Shown here one piece after another: positions 1-8,338 of a stretch of DNA of 64,000 nucleotides. A program made the position numbers and the translations under genes. Positions within the stretch are counted from its first letter, which is position 1. Each line of letters opens with the position of its first letter. Under the pieces are notes generated by a model that saw only the letters and a list, made by a program, of their open reading frames with translations, was not told the origin of the DNA and did no database searches. The DNA lies in the NCBI RefSeq assembly GCF_001686985.1, contig NZ_CP015318.1:3470001-3534000 (forward strand), written 5' to 3'. The stretch is from Mesorhizobium amorphae CCNWGS0123 (lineage in GTDB: Bacteria > Pseudomonadota > Alphaproteobacteria > Rhizobiales > Rhizobiaceae).

Positions 1-2157
1 CCGGCTGGCGAGCCCGGGGCGCACCTCCTCCAAGGCGCGATAGAGGCCGGGTCCATCGAGGCCGGGCATGCGTATGTCGCTGATCAAGAGGTCGACCCTT
101 TCGTGGCGCACGGCTCTGAGCGCAGCATGCGCATCGTCAGCTATGGTTACGTGGTGGCCATCGCGCCGCAGCAGTTCGGCGATCATAGCGGCAATGTCGG
201 CATCGTCGTCGACCACCAGAATGCGCGCGGCCGATGGCGCCGGCGGCGCCTTGCCGGCCGTCGCCGGTGCCGAAGCCGCCTCGGCCTTGCCGCTCGGCAG
301 CCGGATCGTGAAGCGCGCCCCGCCGCCCTCGGTCGAATCCAGCTCTATGCTGCCGTCATGGGCGGTCACGATGCCATGGCAGACGGACAGGCCGACGCCG
401 GTGCCTTCGCCGGCCGATTTGGTCGTGTAGAAAGGCTCGAAGGCGCGCGCCCGCACTGTTTCCGCCATGCCCGGACCGTTGTCGGCCACCACGATCTCGA
501 CGGCGCCGTCTTCGCCGGTGGTTATGATCGTCAGCCGCCGCGGATGCGGCACCTGCAGCAAGGCCTGCTGCGCGTTCACCGCCAGATTGGTGATGACCTG
601 ATGCAACTGGTCGCGGTCGCCCCAGATATTGGCAAGCCCATCCTCCAGTTCGGTGCGGACCTCGATCCCGGCCGAGCGCAGGCTGTAGGCGGCAAGTTCG
701 AGCGAGGCGATAACGACCTCGTTGATGTCGACGGCGCCTCTCGTCGGCGGCTTCTTGCGCGCCATAGCCAGGAACGTGCGCACGATCCGCGAGCAGCGTT
801 CGGCCGCTGCGTGGATCTTGTCGGCGCGGCCCACGGTCGCGCTGTCGGACGAAAATTCCTTCAGCATCGAACTGTAGCCAATGACGACCGAAAGCGGATT
901 GTTGAGCTCATGCGCCACGCCCGCCAGCAGCGAACCAAGCGCCGACAGCTTTTCGGACTGATAGAGCGTTTCGCGCTGGCGGGCGATTTCCGCCTCGGCT
1001 TCGCGCTGGCGCGTGATGTCGGTGACGGCGGCAAGCATGGCGGGCCGGCCGCCGCGCGTGATCAGACGCGCCGAAACCAGCGTGTCGATCCTCGTCCCTT
1101 GCATGGTGGTCATGCCGGCTTCGAATGCGTCGACGAGGCCGTCTCGCAGCAAGAGCCGCATGAGGTCGTCGCGCCGGGCGCGGCTTTCCCAGGTCGATAT
1201 CGCTTCCGCGCCGATCTGGCCGATCTCGACGCCAAGTATCTTGCGCGCCGGCTCGTTGACGAACAGGATTTCGGGCCCGTCGATTGCCGAGATGGTGATC
1301 GGCAACGGCACGCCCTCGGCGATGGCGCGGAACTGCGCATCCCCTTCTCTCGACTGTTTTTCTGCTTCAAGTCGCGCCTGTTCGGCGAAGACGCGGTCGG
1401 AGATGTCGCGGCCAACGGACTGCACCTCGATCAGGCGTCCTTCGCCGTCGAAAATGCCATGATCGTTCCAGGCCAGCCATCGGCTGATGCCGCCGGGCAT
1501 CGCGTTGACAAGTTCGATGCTGGCATCCGGAGCCTGCGGGGTGAGGCGGCCGAGATGCTCGACAAACCGGCGCCGCTCGTCTGGGGGAAGCACGTCGAGT
1601 TCGCACCAGGACGGGCTCAGAAGCTCTTCCCGCGTCATCCGGCATGCCCGGCAATAGGCATCGTTGACGAAGGTCAGATAGCCGTCGGGCGACATGCGCA
1701 CGACGAATTCGGTCTGCAGTTCGACCACGCTGCGGTAGCGTTGCTCGCTGGCCTCCAAGGCCTCGCGGGCCTGTCTTTGCTCTGCACCTTCGGCGATTCC
1801 CGAAACCTTGCCGGTCGGCTGAGCGCCATCGCCTGGCGAGCGTTCATGGCACAGGCCTGGACGGCCGAATTCGCGCAGGAATATCCGGTGCGTTGCGAAC
1901 AGGAAGGCCAGCAGGCCGGCCAGGATGATCGCGTAGGGAACAAGCGAGGCTTGCCGGCTGTGGAACTGATGCAGGCCGAGACCGGCGACAAGCAAAACCA
2001 GAGGCAGGGCGGCCATGGCGAACGCGAAGTGCCGGGACAGGGGCTGATTCGAGGAGGTCGGCAAGGCGGGATCTCCACTGACGGATGCGCCGGTCGCGAT
2101 GCTGCTGCTCCGCGTGGCCAGTGGACTGAACGGCTCCCGACCTGTCAAGTCGGCCAT
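1..2157 (-). CDS. Hybrid PAS sensor histidine kinase with C-terminal receiver (3' end beyond window)
   Basis: Membrane two-component kinase. Reading the minus strand from ATG at 2157, two hydrophobic segments (about residues 46-62 and 72-88) are followed by two or three PAS-like blocks. A dimerisation helix follows with the phospho-acceptor His in VAHELNNPL at about residue 416, then an ATPase domain with a DNGPGMAE-type N/G box and a GTGVGLSV box. The C-terminus enters a receiver (ILVVDDDADIAAMI, with Asp in LLISDIRMPGLDG) and runs off the left edge. An in-frame stop lies just upstream of the start. It is divergent from the OmpR-type regulator at 2361, a likely partner. Domain order is seen; the ligand is unknown. 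Confidence 0.88.
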   Translation of the reverse strand, partial: MADLTGREPFSPLATRSSSIATGASVSGDPALPTSSNQPLSRHFAFAMAALPLVLLVAGLGLHQFHSRQASLVPYAIILAGLLAFLFATHRIFLREFGRPGLCHERSPGDGAQPTGKVSGIAEGAEQRQAREALEASEQRYRSVVELQTEFVVRMSPDGYLTFVNDAYCRACRMTREELLSPSWCELDVLPPDERRRFVEHLGRLTPQAPDASIELVNAMPGGISRWLAWNDHGIFDGEGRLIEVQSVGRDISDRVFAEQARLEAEKQSREGDAQFRAIAEGVPLPITISAIDGPEILFVNEPARKILGVEIGQIGAEAISTWESRARRDDLMRLLLRDGLVDAFEAGMTTMQGTRIDTLVSARLITRGGRPAMLAAVTDITRQREAEAEIARQRETLYQSEKLSALGSLLAGVAHELNNPLSVVIGYSSMLKEFSSDSATVGRADKIHAAAERCSRIVRTFLAMARKKPPTRGAVDINEVVIASLELAAYSLRSAGIEVRTELEDGLANIWGDRDQLHQVITNLAVNAQQALLQVPHPRRLTIITTGEDGAVEIVVADNGPGMAETVRARAFEPFYTTKSAGEGTGVGLSVCHGIVTAHDGSIELDSTEGGGARFTIRLPSGKAEAASAPATAGKAPPAPSAARILVVDDDADIAAMIAELLRRDGHHVTIADDAHAALRAVRHERVDLLISDIRMPGLDGPGLYRALEEVRPGLASR

Positions 2158-2360
2158 CTCAAGCGGTGCCAAGGCATTGCTCCCTCACTTATGGTGCGGT
2201 CCGACAGGCTGGCGCTGCAACGTCTCACGACGATGCCGTGAACCGGCCTTCTCGACGGCCCTTGTTTCGGTTGTGTCGATCTAGGGCAGGGCACGTGCGG
2301 TTGACCCCGGACGAATGCCCTGTACGTTTCCGGTGGTCGCTCACGGCATCGGGGGAAGGC

Positions 2361-3062
2361 ATGGCCGACATCATTGTCGTGGACGACGAGACCGACGTGG
2401 CGTTCATGATCGCCGACTATCTGCAGGCAAAAGGCCACAGTGTCCGTACCGCATCCGGCGGCGCCGAACTGCGCGCGGTGATAACGGCGGCAAAGGCCGA
2501 CCTTGTCGTTCTCGACCTCAACATGCCCGGCGAGAACGGCTTCAGCCTCGCCCGCTGGCTGCGCGAGCAACATGATGCGGGCATTGTCATGCTGACCAGC
2601 GCCGATTCGGTTTTCGACAAGGTAGCGGGCCTCGAAGTCGGCGCCGACGACTACCTCGTAAAGCCCTTCGCGCCGACCGAACTGGAGGCGCGCATCGCCG
2701 CGGTACTGCGCAGGCGCAGGCCGAAGGCGGCTGATGGCGCCGATCCCTTGCCGGCCGGGCATTTTGCGTTCGGCGCCTATGTCTTCGATGCAAACGCGCG
2801 GACGCTGAGCGACGCCGAGGGCAGGGCCATGTCGCTGACGCCGATGGAGCTCGACCTGGTTGCGGCCTTCGCCACGCGGCCGGGCCAGGTCATTGGCCGT
2901 GACGAACTGCTCGACCTTGCGCCGCCGAGGGGCGATGAACCCTTCGACCGCAGCATCGACAGCCGCATCACCAGGCTGCGCCGCCGGACCGAGAAGGACC
3001 CGACGAAACCGGAACTGATCAAGACGATCCGCGGTGTGGGGTATTTGTACCCGCGCAGGTGA
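2361..3062 (+). CDS. OmpR/PhoB-family DNA-binding response regulator
   Basis: Transcription factor of 233 residues. The receiver domain (about 1-120) has the acidic pair DDE at 8-10, phospho-acceptor Asp52 in VVLDLNMPG, and the conserved Lys in DDYLVKPF. The winged-helix effector (about 135-230) ends with the typical IKTIRGVGYLYPRR. The start at 2361 is chosen because it begins the receiver strand (MADIIVVDDE) and follows a GGGGGAAGG ribosome site. The open frame extends to 2166 without family similarity. It is transcribed away from the hybrid kinase at 1-2157, which probably phosphorylates it, possibly with the other kinases in this cluster. Targets are unknown. Confidence 0.93.
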   Translation: MADIIVVDDETDVAFMIADYLQAKGHSVRTASGGAELRAVITAAKADLVVLDLNMPGENGFSLARWLREQHDAGIVMLTSADSVFDKVAGLEVGADDYLVKPFAPTELEARIAAVLRRRRPKAADGADPLPAGHFAFGAYVFDANARTLSDAEGRAMSLTPMELDLVAAFATRPGQVIGRDELLDLAPPRGDEPFDRSIDSRITRLRRRTEKDPTKPELIKTIRGVGYLYPRR

Positions 3063-3090
3063 GGCGCCCGCGTCAGCATTTCCATGTGGG

Positions 3091-3123
3091 AAACAAAAAG
3101 GCCCGCCGGTATTGCCGGCGGGC
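3091..3123 (-). terminator. Rho-independent terminator of the outer-membrane protein gene
   Basis: A perfect 9-bp stem (GCCCGCCGG, loop of 5, CCGGCGGGC at 3101-3123) is followed on the minus strand by CTTTTTGTTT. It lies 38 bases past the stop of the outer-membrane protein gene at 3161. The U-tract side fixes the direction as minus, although the hairpin could also slow transcripts from the response regulator. Confidence 0.85.
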
Positions 3124-3160
3124 TCTAGCTGTTTGCCTGGAGGGCCTTAGTGAAAGGCTT

Positions 3161-4456
3161 TTAGTTGAACTTGTACTTGGCGTCGATTCGCACGGTGTGG
3201 AAGGACGGCGTCGAGGTGAGGCTGTCGTCCGGCAGGCCGAGATCCGCCGAAAAATCCTTCTCGGCGAATTGCGAGTAGCGATATTCCAGGCCGACCGTTA
3301 TGTTGCTCGACACGGCCGTTTCCAGGCCGCCACCCACCGAGAAGCCGCTGGAGCCCCAGTCGAGGATGTCGCCGATCGGCGCCGAGGCGTTCAGGTCGAA
3401 ATGCTGCCAGCTGTATCCGGCGAGCGCGTAGGCAAGCGTCGTTTCGTTGACCTTCATGCCGACGCGGCCGAGCACGTCGAAGCCATAGTCGGTATCGAGG
3501 TTGATCTGACCACCGGGGACTTCCACCTCCGACGTCATGCCGGAGTAGCGCGCGTCGACCATGACGCCTGCCACCCAGCTGCCGAAATCCTGGTCGTAGC
3601 CGATGCTCGCCTCGCCGAACACGCCTTCGCCGCCGATCCCGTTGAACGTCACGCCGGCCGGCGGAACGTCGAGCTGATGCACGGACGCACCCGCGCCGAG
3701 CCCGCCACCGACATAAAAGCCGGTCCAGCTGTAGGCGGGAGCCTCGAAGGCGGCGCCGCCGCCGTTCTGGGCGCCAAAGCGATAGTTGGCGGCCACCTGG
3801 AACGTATGCCGCGAAGTGTCGAGGTTGAGAGCGCCATCCGGCGCGCCGAACTCGGAAAGCAGATCGTCATTGGTGGCGAAGCGCGTGTAGCGATACTCGC
3901 CCTTGATCGTCCAGTTGCCGGCGACGGCGGTCTCGACGCCGGCGCCGACGAAGTAGCCGCCCTGGTCCCAATCGAAGTCGAAACCTGCGTTGGTGTCCAG
4001 CTTGTACTTCTGCCAGGAATAGCCGCCCAGCACATAGCCCAGAGTGTTCGGCGTGAAGAGATAGCCGGCGCGCAGGCCTGCATCGAAGCCGTAGGTTTCC
4101 TGGATCGAGGCGCTGAGCCCGAATGCATCAAGCGAGGTCTCGATATTGCCGAAATGGGCGTCGATCAGCCCGCCCAGCAGGAAGCGCTGCGAAACCATAT
4201 AGTCGTAGCCGACGGTCGCTTCGCCGTAGACGCCTTCGCCGCCAATGCCGTTCAGCGACAGGCCCGGGATGAAGTCGCTGCTGATCTCATGAACGTTGGC
4301 GCCGGCGCCAACGCCGAAGCCGACATAGAGCCCGCTCCAGTTGAACCCGGACGCCTCGACCGGCTGGGCGACATCGGCCGCATGCGCGGCAGACATCAAA
4401 GCCACCGTCGAAACGGCGCACAAAAGAATAGATTTCGCAGAAAAGCGCGTGAACAT
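3161..4456 (-). CDS. Outer-membrane beta-barrel protein with two tandem barrel repeats
   Basis: Exported protein of 431 residues with a signal peptide (1-26, cleavage after MSAAHA). Two homologous units of roughly 200 residues follow, starting with WSGLYVGFG and WTGFYVGGG. Each unit contains NGIGGEG, a GYSWQ strand, a GLE/GVET strand and an EYRYTRFA/EYRYSQFA strand. The protein ends in Phe-Asn. Each unit resembles the 8-stranded Omp25/RopB-type barrels of rhizobia, so this is a head-to-tail duplication. The start at 4456 is preferred because the signal peptide begins there after GGGGGTACGGGCG; the frame is open 16 codons further up. A terminator follows at 3091-3123. Function beyond an envelope structural role is unknown. 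Confidence 0.85.
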   Translation of the reverse strand: MFTRFSAKSILLCAVSTVALMSAAHAADVAQPVEASGFNWSGLYVGFGVGAGANVHEISSDFIPGLSLNGIGGEGVYGEATVGYDYMVSQRFLLGGLIDAHFGNIETSLDAFGLSASIQETYGFDAGLRAGYLFTPNTLGYVLGGYSWQKYKLDTNAGFDFDWDQGGYFVGAGVETAVAGNWTIKGEYRYTRFATNDDLLSEFGAPDGALNLDTSRHTFQVAANYRFGAQNGGGAAFEAPAYSWTGFYVGGGLGAGASVHQLDVPPAGVTFNGIGGEGVFGEASIGYDQDFGSWVAGVMVDARYSGMTSEVEVPGGQINLDTDYGFDVLGRVGMKVNETTLAYALAGYSWQHFDLNASAPIGDILDWGSSGFSVGGGLETAVSSNITVGLEYRYSQFAEKDFSADLGLPDDSLTSTPSFHTVRIDAKYKFN

Positions 4457-4863
4457 CGCCCGTACCCCCAATGAATAAGCCCAGCGTGTCTTAGCAGGGG
4501 GCAACTAAATTAGTGGTTGTATAAATGCCACAGTGATTGGCAAACTGCCCAAGTCATGGGCAGTTTGCGGAACTGCACCCAGAAAAAGTCATTCACCAGC
4601 GATTCGCTGTGTTTGGATCAGCGCCGTTCGACGCCGCACCGGGCCACTTCATCCACTGAGATGCCGCCGGCACCCGCGAGATCGCAAAAAGGCGATCCAC
4701 GCATCGCAGAGCGTTGCGACTGGCGGTTCAGCCGTCACGAAGCCAGGCCGGGGCGGCACCGTTTCTGTGTGGTTTCGACGTGCGCCGTTGCCGCAGAGCG
4801 CCGGCTCTTTTAGACCTCGATAGGTTTTGCCGGTATCTATCGGAAAAAAGGAGCCGGAACGTC
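4457..4863. other. Intergenic region between divergent genes, with a perfect inverted repeat
   Basis: This 407-base gap separates the outer-membrane protein gene from the 5TM hybrid kinase. Its main feature is a perfect 11-bp inverted repeat at 4540-4568 (GCAAACTGCCC, loop of 7, GGGCAGTTTGC). There is no T-tract on either side, so it looks more like an operator or RNA leader than a terminator. Short open frames at 4517-4823 have no recognisable features and no good ribosome site. The AAGGAG ribosome site of the kinase lies at about 4847-4852. Confidence 0.6.
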
Positions 4864-7305
4864 ATGATCGAGATCTGGCACTCACTCCTCGCCAATCTTG
4901 CCCTGGTCTCCATCCTCGTGGTCGCCTGGGATCTTGTGGCGGATTTCACCGGGCGTCTGTCGAAGCGGATGCAGTCGCTGATTCTCGGCGTGGTCATGTG
5001 CGCGGGCGCGATCATTTCCATGGCGACGGCGCTCTCCGTCTCCGGCTTCATCGTCGATCTGCGTGCCGCCTTCATCGCCGCCGCCGCGTTCTTCGGCGGA
5101 TGGCCGGCAATGCTCATCGCCACTGCCGGCTCCATTGCCTATCGCATTCATCTCGGCGGGCAGGGCGCCAGCATCGGGATCGTCGGCATCCTCATCACGG
5201 CTGTCGTTGGCATCGCCTGGCATCACATCGTCGCGGCTCGGTCGCGCACCATGTACGACATATTCGGTCTCGGCGTATCGGTCGCTCTCGCCGGGCTGAT
5301 CACGCTTCTGGTCATCCCCCCTCAAGTCGTCACCGGCATGGTGCAGCAGAGCACGTTCCCGTCGCTGGTGTTCCGCTTCCTCAGCACCATCATCATCGGC
5401 GTGCTGCTCGACCGCCAGCAGCGGCGGCGCGATCTCCTGATGTCCAACATGATCTACCGGGCCATGGTTCGCGAGCTGCCGGACTGCCTGAACATAAAGG
5501 ATGTGGATGGCCGCTTCATCGCCGCCAATCCCGCCACCGCCGAAATGGTGCGCGCCGCTTCGGTGGAGCAGCTCATCGGCAAGACGGATTTCGATTTCTA
5601 TCCGAAGGAGGTGGCAGAGCGCTTCCGGCAGGATGAGGTGGGCGCGCTGGAGACCGGGCAGACGCTGCGGATCGATCAGCCGGCGCTTTTGCCGGATGGC
5701 AGGCAAGGCTGGCTCTACACGCTCAAGGCCCCGTTCCGCGACGAGTCCGGCAAGATCACCGGTGTCATCACCTACAATCGCGACATCACCGAGCAAAAGC
5801 GCAGCGCCCAGCTCAAGAACGACTTCATTTCCACGGTCAGCCACGAATTGCGCACCCCGTTGACCTCCATCCGCGGCTCGCTGGGCCTGATCTCGGCCGG
5901 CGTGGCCGGCGAACTGCCGCCCAAGGCCGCCAACCTCGTCAACATCGCCCACAAAAACAGCGAGAGGCTGGTTCTCCTCATCAACGACATCCTCGACATG
6001 GAGAAGATCGAATCGGGCGTGACCGCTTTCAAGATCAAGCAGATGCCTGTCCGCCCCGTCCTGGAGCAGTCGATTGCCGCCAGTTCCAACTACATGGCCG
6101 ATAGCCGGATACGCATCGTCCTGGTCGACGATGCTCCGCGCGCCGAAGCCAACATCGATCCGGACCGCCTGCATCAGGTGATGGCGAACCTGCTGTCGAA
6201 TGCGATCAAGTTCTCAGACGCCGACGGAACCGTGACGGTGAAACTCGAGCGTCGCGATCGCGACATGCTGCGCATCTCGGTGATCGATCAGGGCGCCGGC
6301 ATCCCCGAGGCCTTCCGCAGCCGCATATTCGGCAAGTTCGAGCAGGCGGACGCGTCCAGCACCCGCAGGATAGGCGGCACCGGCCTGGGCTTGAGCATCG
6401 TCAAGGCCATTGCAGAAAAGCTGGGCGGCGCCGTTTCCTTCGAAACCGAGGAAGGCAGGGGAACCTCGTTTCACGTCGACCTTGCCGAAGCGCACAGGCA
6501 GGCCGAGAAGCCGGTTTTGGTCGAGCGCCGGTCGCGGCCGCGCGATGGCCGCCTGCGTGTTCTCATCTGCGAGGATGAGGCCGACGTCGCGGCGGTGATC
6601 GCGGCACTTCTCGATGCGGAAGGCTTTTCCAGCGACGTCGCTCCCGACATCGACACCGCCAAGGCGCTGCTGCGCTCCCGCGACTACGTGGCGCTGACGC
6701 TCGACATCAGGCTGGCGGGGGAATCCGGCATCAAGCTCTTCCACGACATCAGGGCGTCACCGGTGAATTCCGATATTTCGGTCATCGTCATCTCCGCCGT
6801 CGCCGATGAGGCCAAGCGCTCGCTGAACGGCACCGCCGTCGGCATCGTCGACTGGCTGGAGAAGCCGGTGGATTCGAGGCGGCTTCACGCCGCTCTTGCC
6901 AAGATCGTTGACGGCAAGGTCGACCGGCGGCCGAGGATCCTCCATGTCGAGGACGACGAGGGTGTGCTTGCCGTGATGTCGGCGGGGCTGGGTCCGAGCG
7001 TCTCGTTCACCTCGGCGAAAACGCTGCAGGAGGCACGCCGGGCGGTCGCGAAGCATCGCTTCGACCTGGTCATCCTGGACATCGCGCTTCCCGACGGATC
7101 GGGGCTGGATCTGCTCATCGATCTGCCGCTCGAGACCGGGGTCATCGTGTTCTCGGCGGCGGAGCTGGACGAGAAACTCGGCGACCGGGTGCAGGCGATG
7201 ATGACCAAGACCAGGGCGTCGGAGGTCGATGTCGCCAAGCTGGTCAGAAGCATGTTGGTTTCGTCCCGCAGGGGCACCCGGTCTGCCACGCACGCCAAGG
7301 AGTGA
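4864..7305 (+). CDS. 5TM-LytS-type hybrid histidine kinase with PAS and two receiver domains
   Basis: Inner-membrane sensor of 813 residues. Residues about 1-190 form a 5-6 helix module with the DLRAAFIAAAAFFGG...YRIHLGGQGAS signature of the 5TMR-LYT family. A PAS domain follows (about 200-315), then HisKA with His327 in VSHELRTPLTS and HATPase (NLLSNAIKFS, GTGLGLSIV). Receiver 1 (about 564-680) has Asp in LDIRLAGESG; receiver 2 (about 691-800) has Asp739 in VILDIALPDGSG. The ATG at 4864 starts the membrane module and follows AAGGAG. The stop overlaps the region of the next gene's start, so the receiver at 7311 is co-transcribed. The tandem receivers point to a multistep relay. The signal is unknown. 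Confidence 0.9.
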   Translation: MIEIWHSLLANLALVSILVVAWDLVADFTGRLSKRMQSLILGVVMCAGAIISMATALSVSGFIVDLRAAFIAAAAFFGGWPAMLIATAGSIAYRIHLGGQGASIGIVGILITAVVGIAWHHIVAARSRTMYDIFGLGVSVALAGLITLLVIPPQVVTGMVQQSTFPSLVFRFLSTIIIGVLLDRQQRRRDLLMSNMIYRAMVRELPDCLNIKDVDGRFIAANPATAEMVRAASVEQLIGKTDFDFYPKEVAERFRQDEVGALETGQTLRIDQPALLPDGRQGWLYTLKAPFRDESGKITGVITYNRDITEQKRSAQLKNDFISTVSHELRTPLTSIRGSLGLISAGVAGELPPKAANLVNIAHKNSERLVLLINDILDMEKIESGVTAFKIKQMPVRPVLEQSIAASSNYMADSRIRIVLVDDAPRAEANIDPDRLHQVMANLLSNAIKFSDADGTVTVKLERRDRDMLRISVIDQGAGIPEAFRSRIFGKFEQADASSTRRIGGTGLGLSIVKAIAEKLGGAVSFETEEGRGTSFHVDLAEAHRQAEKPVLVERRSRPRDGRLRVLICEDEADVAAVIAALLDAEGFSSDVAPDIDTAKALLRSRDYVALTLDIRLAGESGIKLFHDIRASPVNSDISVIVISAVADEAKRSLNGTAVGIVDWLEKPVDSRRLHAALAKIVDGKVDRRPRILHVEDDEGVLAVMSAGLGPSVSFTSAKTLQEARRAVAKHRFDLVILDIALPDGSGLDLLIDLPLETGVIVFSAAELDEKLGDRVQAMMTKTRASEVDVAKLVRSMLVSSRRGTRSATHAKE

Positions 7306-7310
7306 TGCTG

Positions 7311-7691
7311 ATGCCCGCAAGGATCCTGTATGTGGATGACGAGGACGATATCCGCGAAATCGCCCAGATGTCGCTGGAGCTCGAGCCGGAATTCGAGGTT
7401 CGGTCCTGTTCCTCGGGCATGCAGGCGCTGGCCGATGCCGCCGAATGGCAGCCCGACCTCATTCTGCTCGACGTGATGATGCCGGACATGGACGGGCCGG
7501 AGACGCTGAAACGGCTGGCCGAATCCGGGCCGACGGCGTCGATGCCCGTGGTGTTCATCACCGCGCGCACCCAGACGCATGAGGTCGAACGCTATCTGGC
7601 AATGGGGGCGGTAGGGGTGATCGCCAAGCCGTTCGACCCGCTTGCGCTTGCCGGTGAAGTCAAGAATTTGCTTGCGCTTAGCCGGAGATGA
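7311..7691 (+). CDS. Single-domain response regulator (receiver only)
   Basis: Stand-alone receiver of 126 residues: acidic DDEDD at 9-13, phospho-acceptor Asp54 in LILLDVMMPDMDG, Thr in FITARTQ, and Lys in GVIAKPFDP. No output domain. ATG 7311 is preferred because AAGGAG lies 9 bases upstream; ATG 7305 overlaps the kinase stop but has its ribosome site too close. It probably acts as a phosphate shuttle or sink for the hybrid kinase just upstream, with which it forms an operon. The partner assignment is inferred from position. Confidence 0.9.
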   Translation: MPARILYVDDEDDIREIAQMSLELEPEFEVRSCSSGMQALADAAEWQPDLILLDVMMPDMDGPETLKRLAESGPTASMPVVFITARTQTHEVERYLAMGAVGVIAKPFDPLALAGEVKNLLALSRR

Positions 7692-7945
7692 CAGGCTGGC
7701 TTGTCCGCAGCCTGTGCGATGCCGTTCACGCTCCTGTACCATGCCGCCTTATTCATCTACTGATTGTGCTGAGGCGCATTCGTCTCGAATCAGGTTGTCT
7801 ATGATCGCGCGGCATTGGCGGTTGTCGGCGAGAGATTCTAGGGGAATGTGTCTGTCTGCATGAACCGCGTTGGCGGATGTCGGTTCATGGGATCAATCAC
7901 TCCGGGGGGCTAGCGGCAAACGAGGCGCGAACCGGAGCAAGGCTG

Positions 7946-8338
7946 GTGAACGGAGCGAAGGCAAGAGTTCTGATTTGCGATGATGATCCCTTGTTGCTCG
8001 AACTGATGGAATTCAGGCTCAGGGCGAAGGGATACGAGGTCATCAAGGCGGTAGACGGGGCGGAGGCGCTCTCGAAGGCGGAGCGTGACGCGCCGGACAT
8101 CATCGTGCTCGACGCGATGATGCCCAAGGCCGACGGCTTGGAAGTGCTTGCCCGCATCAAGGGCGATCCGGCTTTGTCCGAAACCCCGGTCGTCATGCTG
8201 ACCGCCCGCAAGGGCGAAAAAGACATCGTCTCAGCCCTTGAGAAGGGAGCGGACGACTACCTTGTGAAGCCCTTCATTCCCGAGGAACTGCTCGCCCGGC
8301 TAGCGCGTCTGCTCGCGCGGAAGAGCGGGAGACGCTGA
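7946..8338 (+). CDS. Single-domain response regulator heading the polysaccharide-type operon
   Basis: Receiver-only protein of 130 residues: DDDP at 12-15, Asp56 in IIVLDAMMPKADG, Thr in VMLTARKGEKD, and Lys in DDYLVKPFIPEE. GTG 7946 is chosen because GGAG lies 8 bases upstream and the receiver strand begins directly after it; an ATG at 7877 is in frame but has no ribosome site. The stop TGA overlaps the ATG of the next gene (8336-8340), so it is translationally coupled to the TPR/barrel protein, HEAT protein and glycosyltransferase. This suggests phosphorylation-dependent control of that apparatus by protein contact. Confidence 0.87.
   Translation: MNGAKARVLICDDDPLLLELMEFRLRAKGYEVIKAVDGAEALSKAERDAPDIIVLDAMMPKADGLEVLARIKGDPALSETPVVMLTARKGEKDIVSALEKGADDYLVKPFIPEELLARLARLLARKSGRR

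Noticed and set aside
103..2241. Long plus-strand open frame opposite the sensor kinase
   Set aside because: High-G+C antisense frame; the minus strand carries the recognisable kinase, PAS and receiver motifs throughout.
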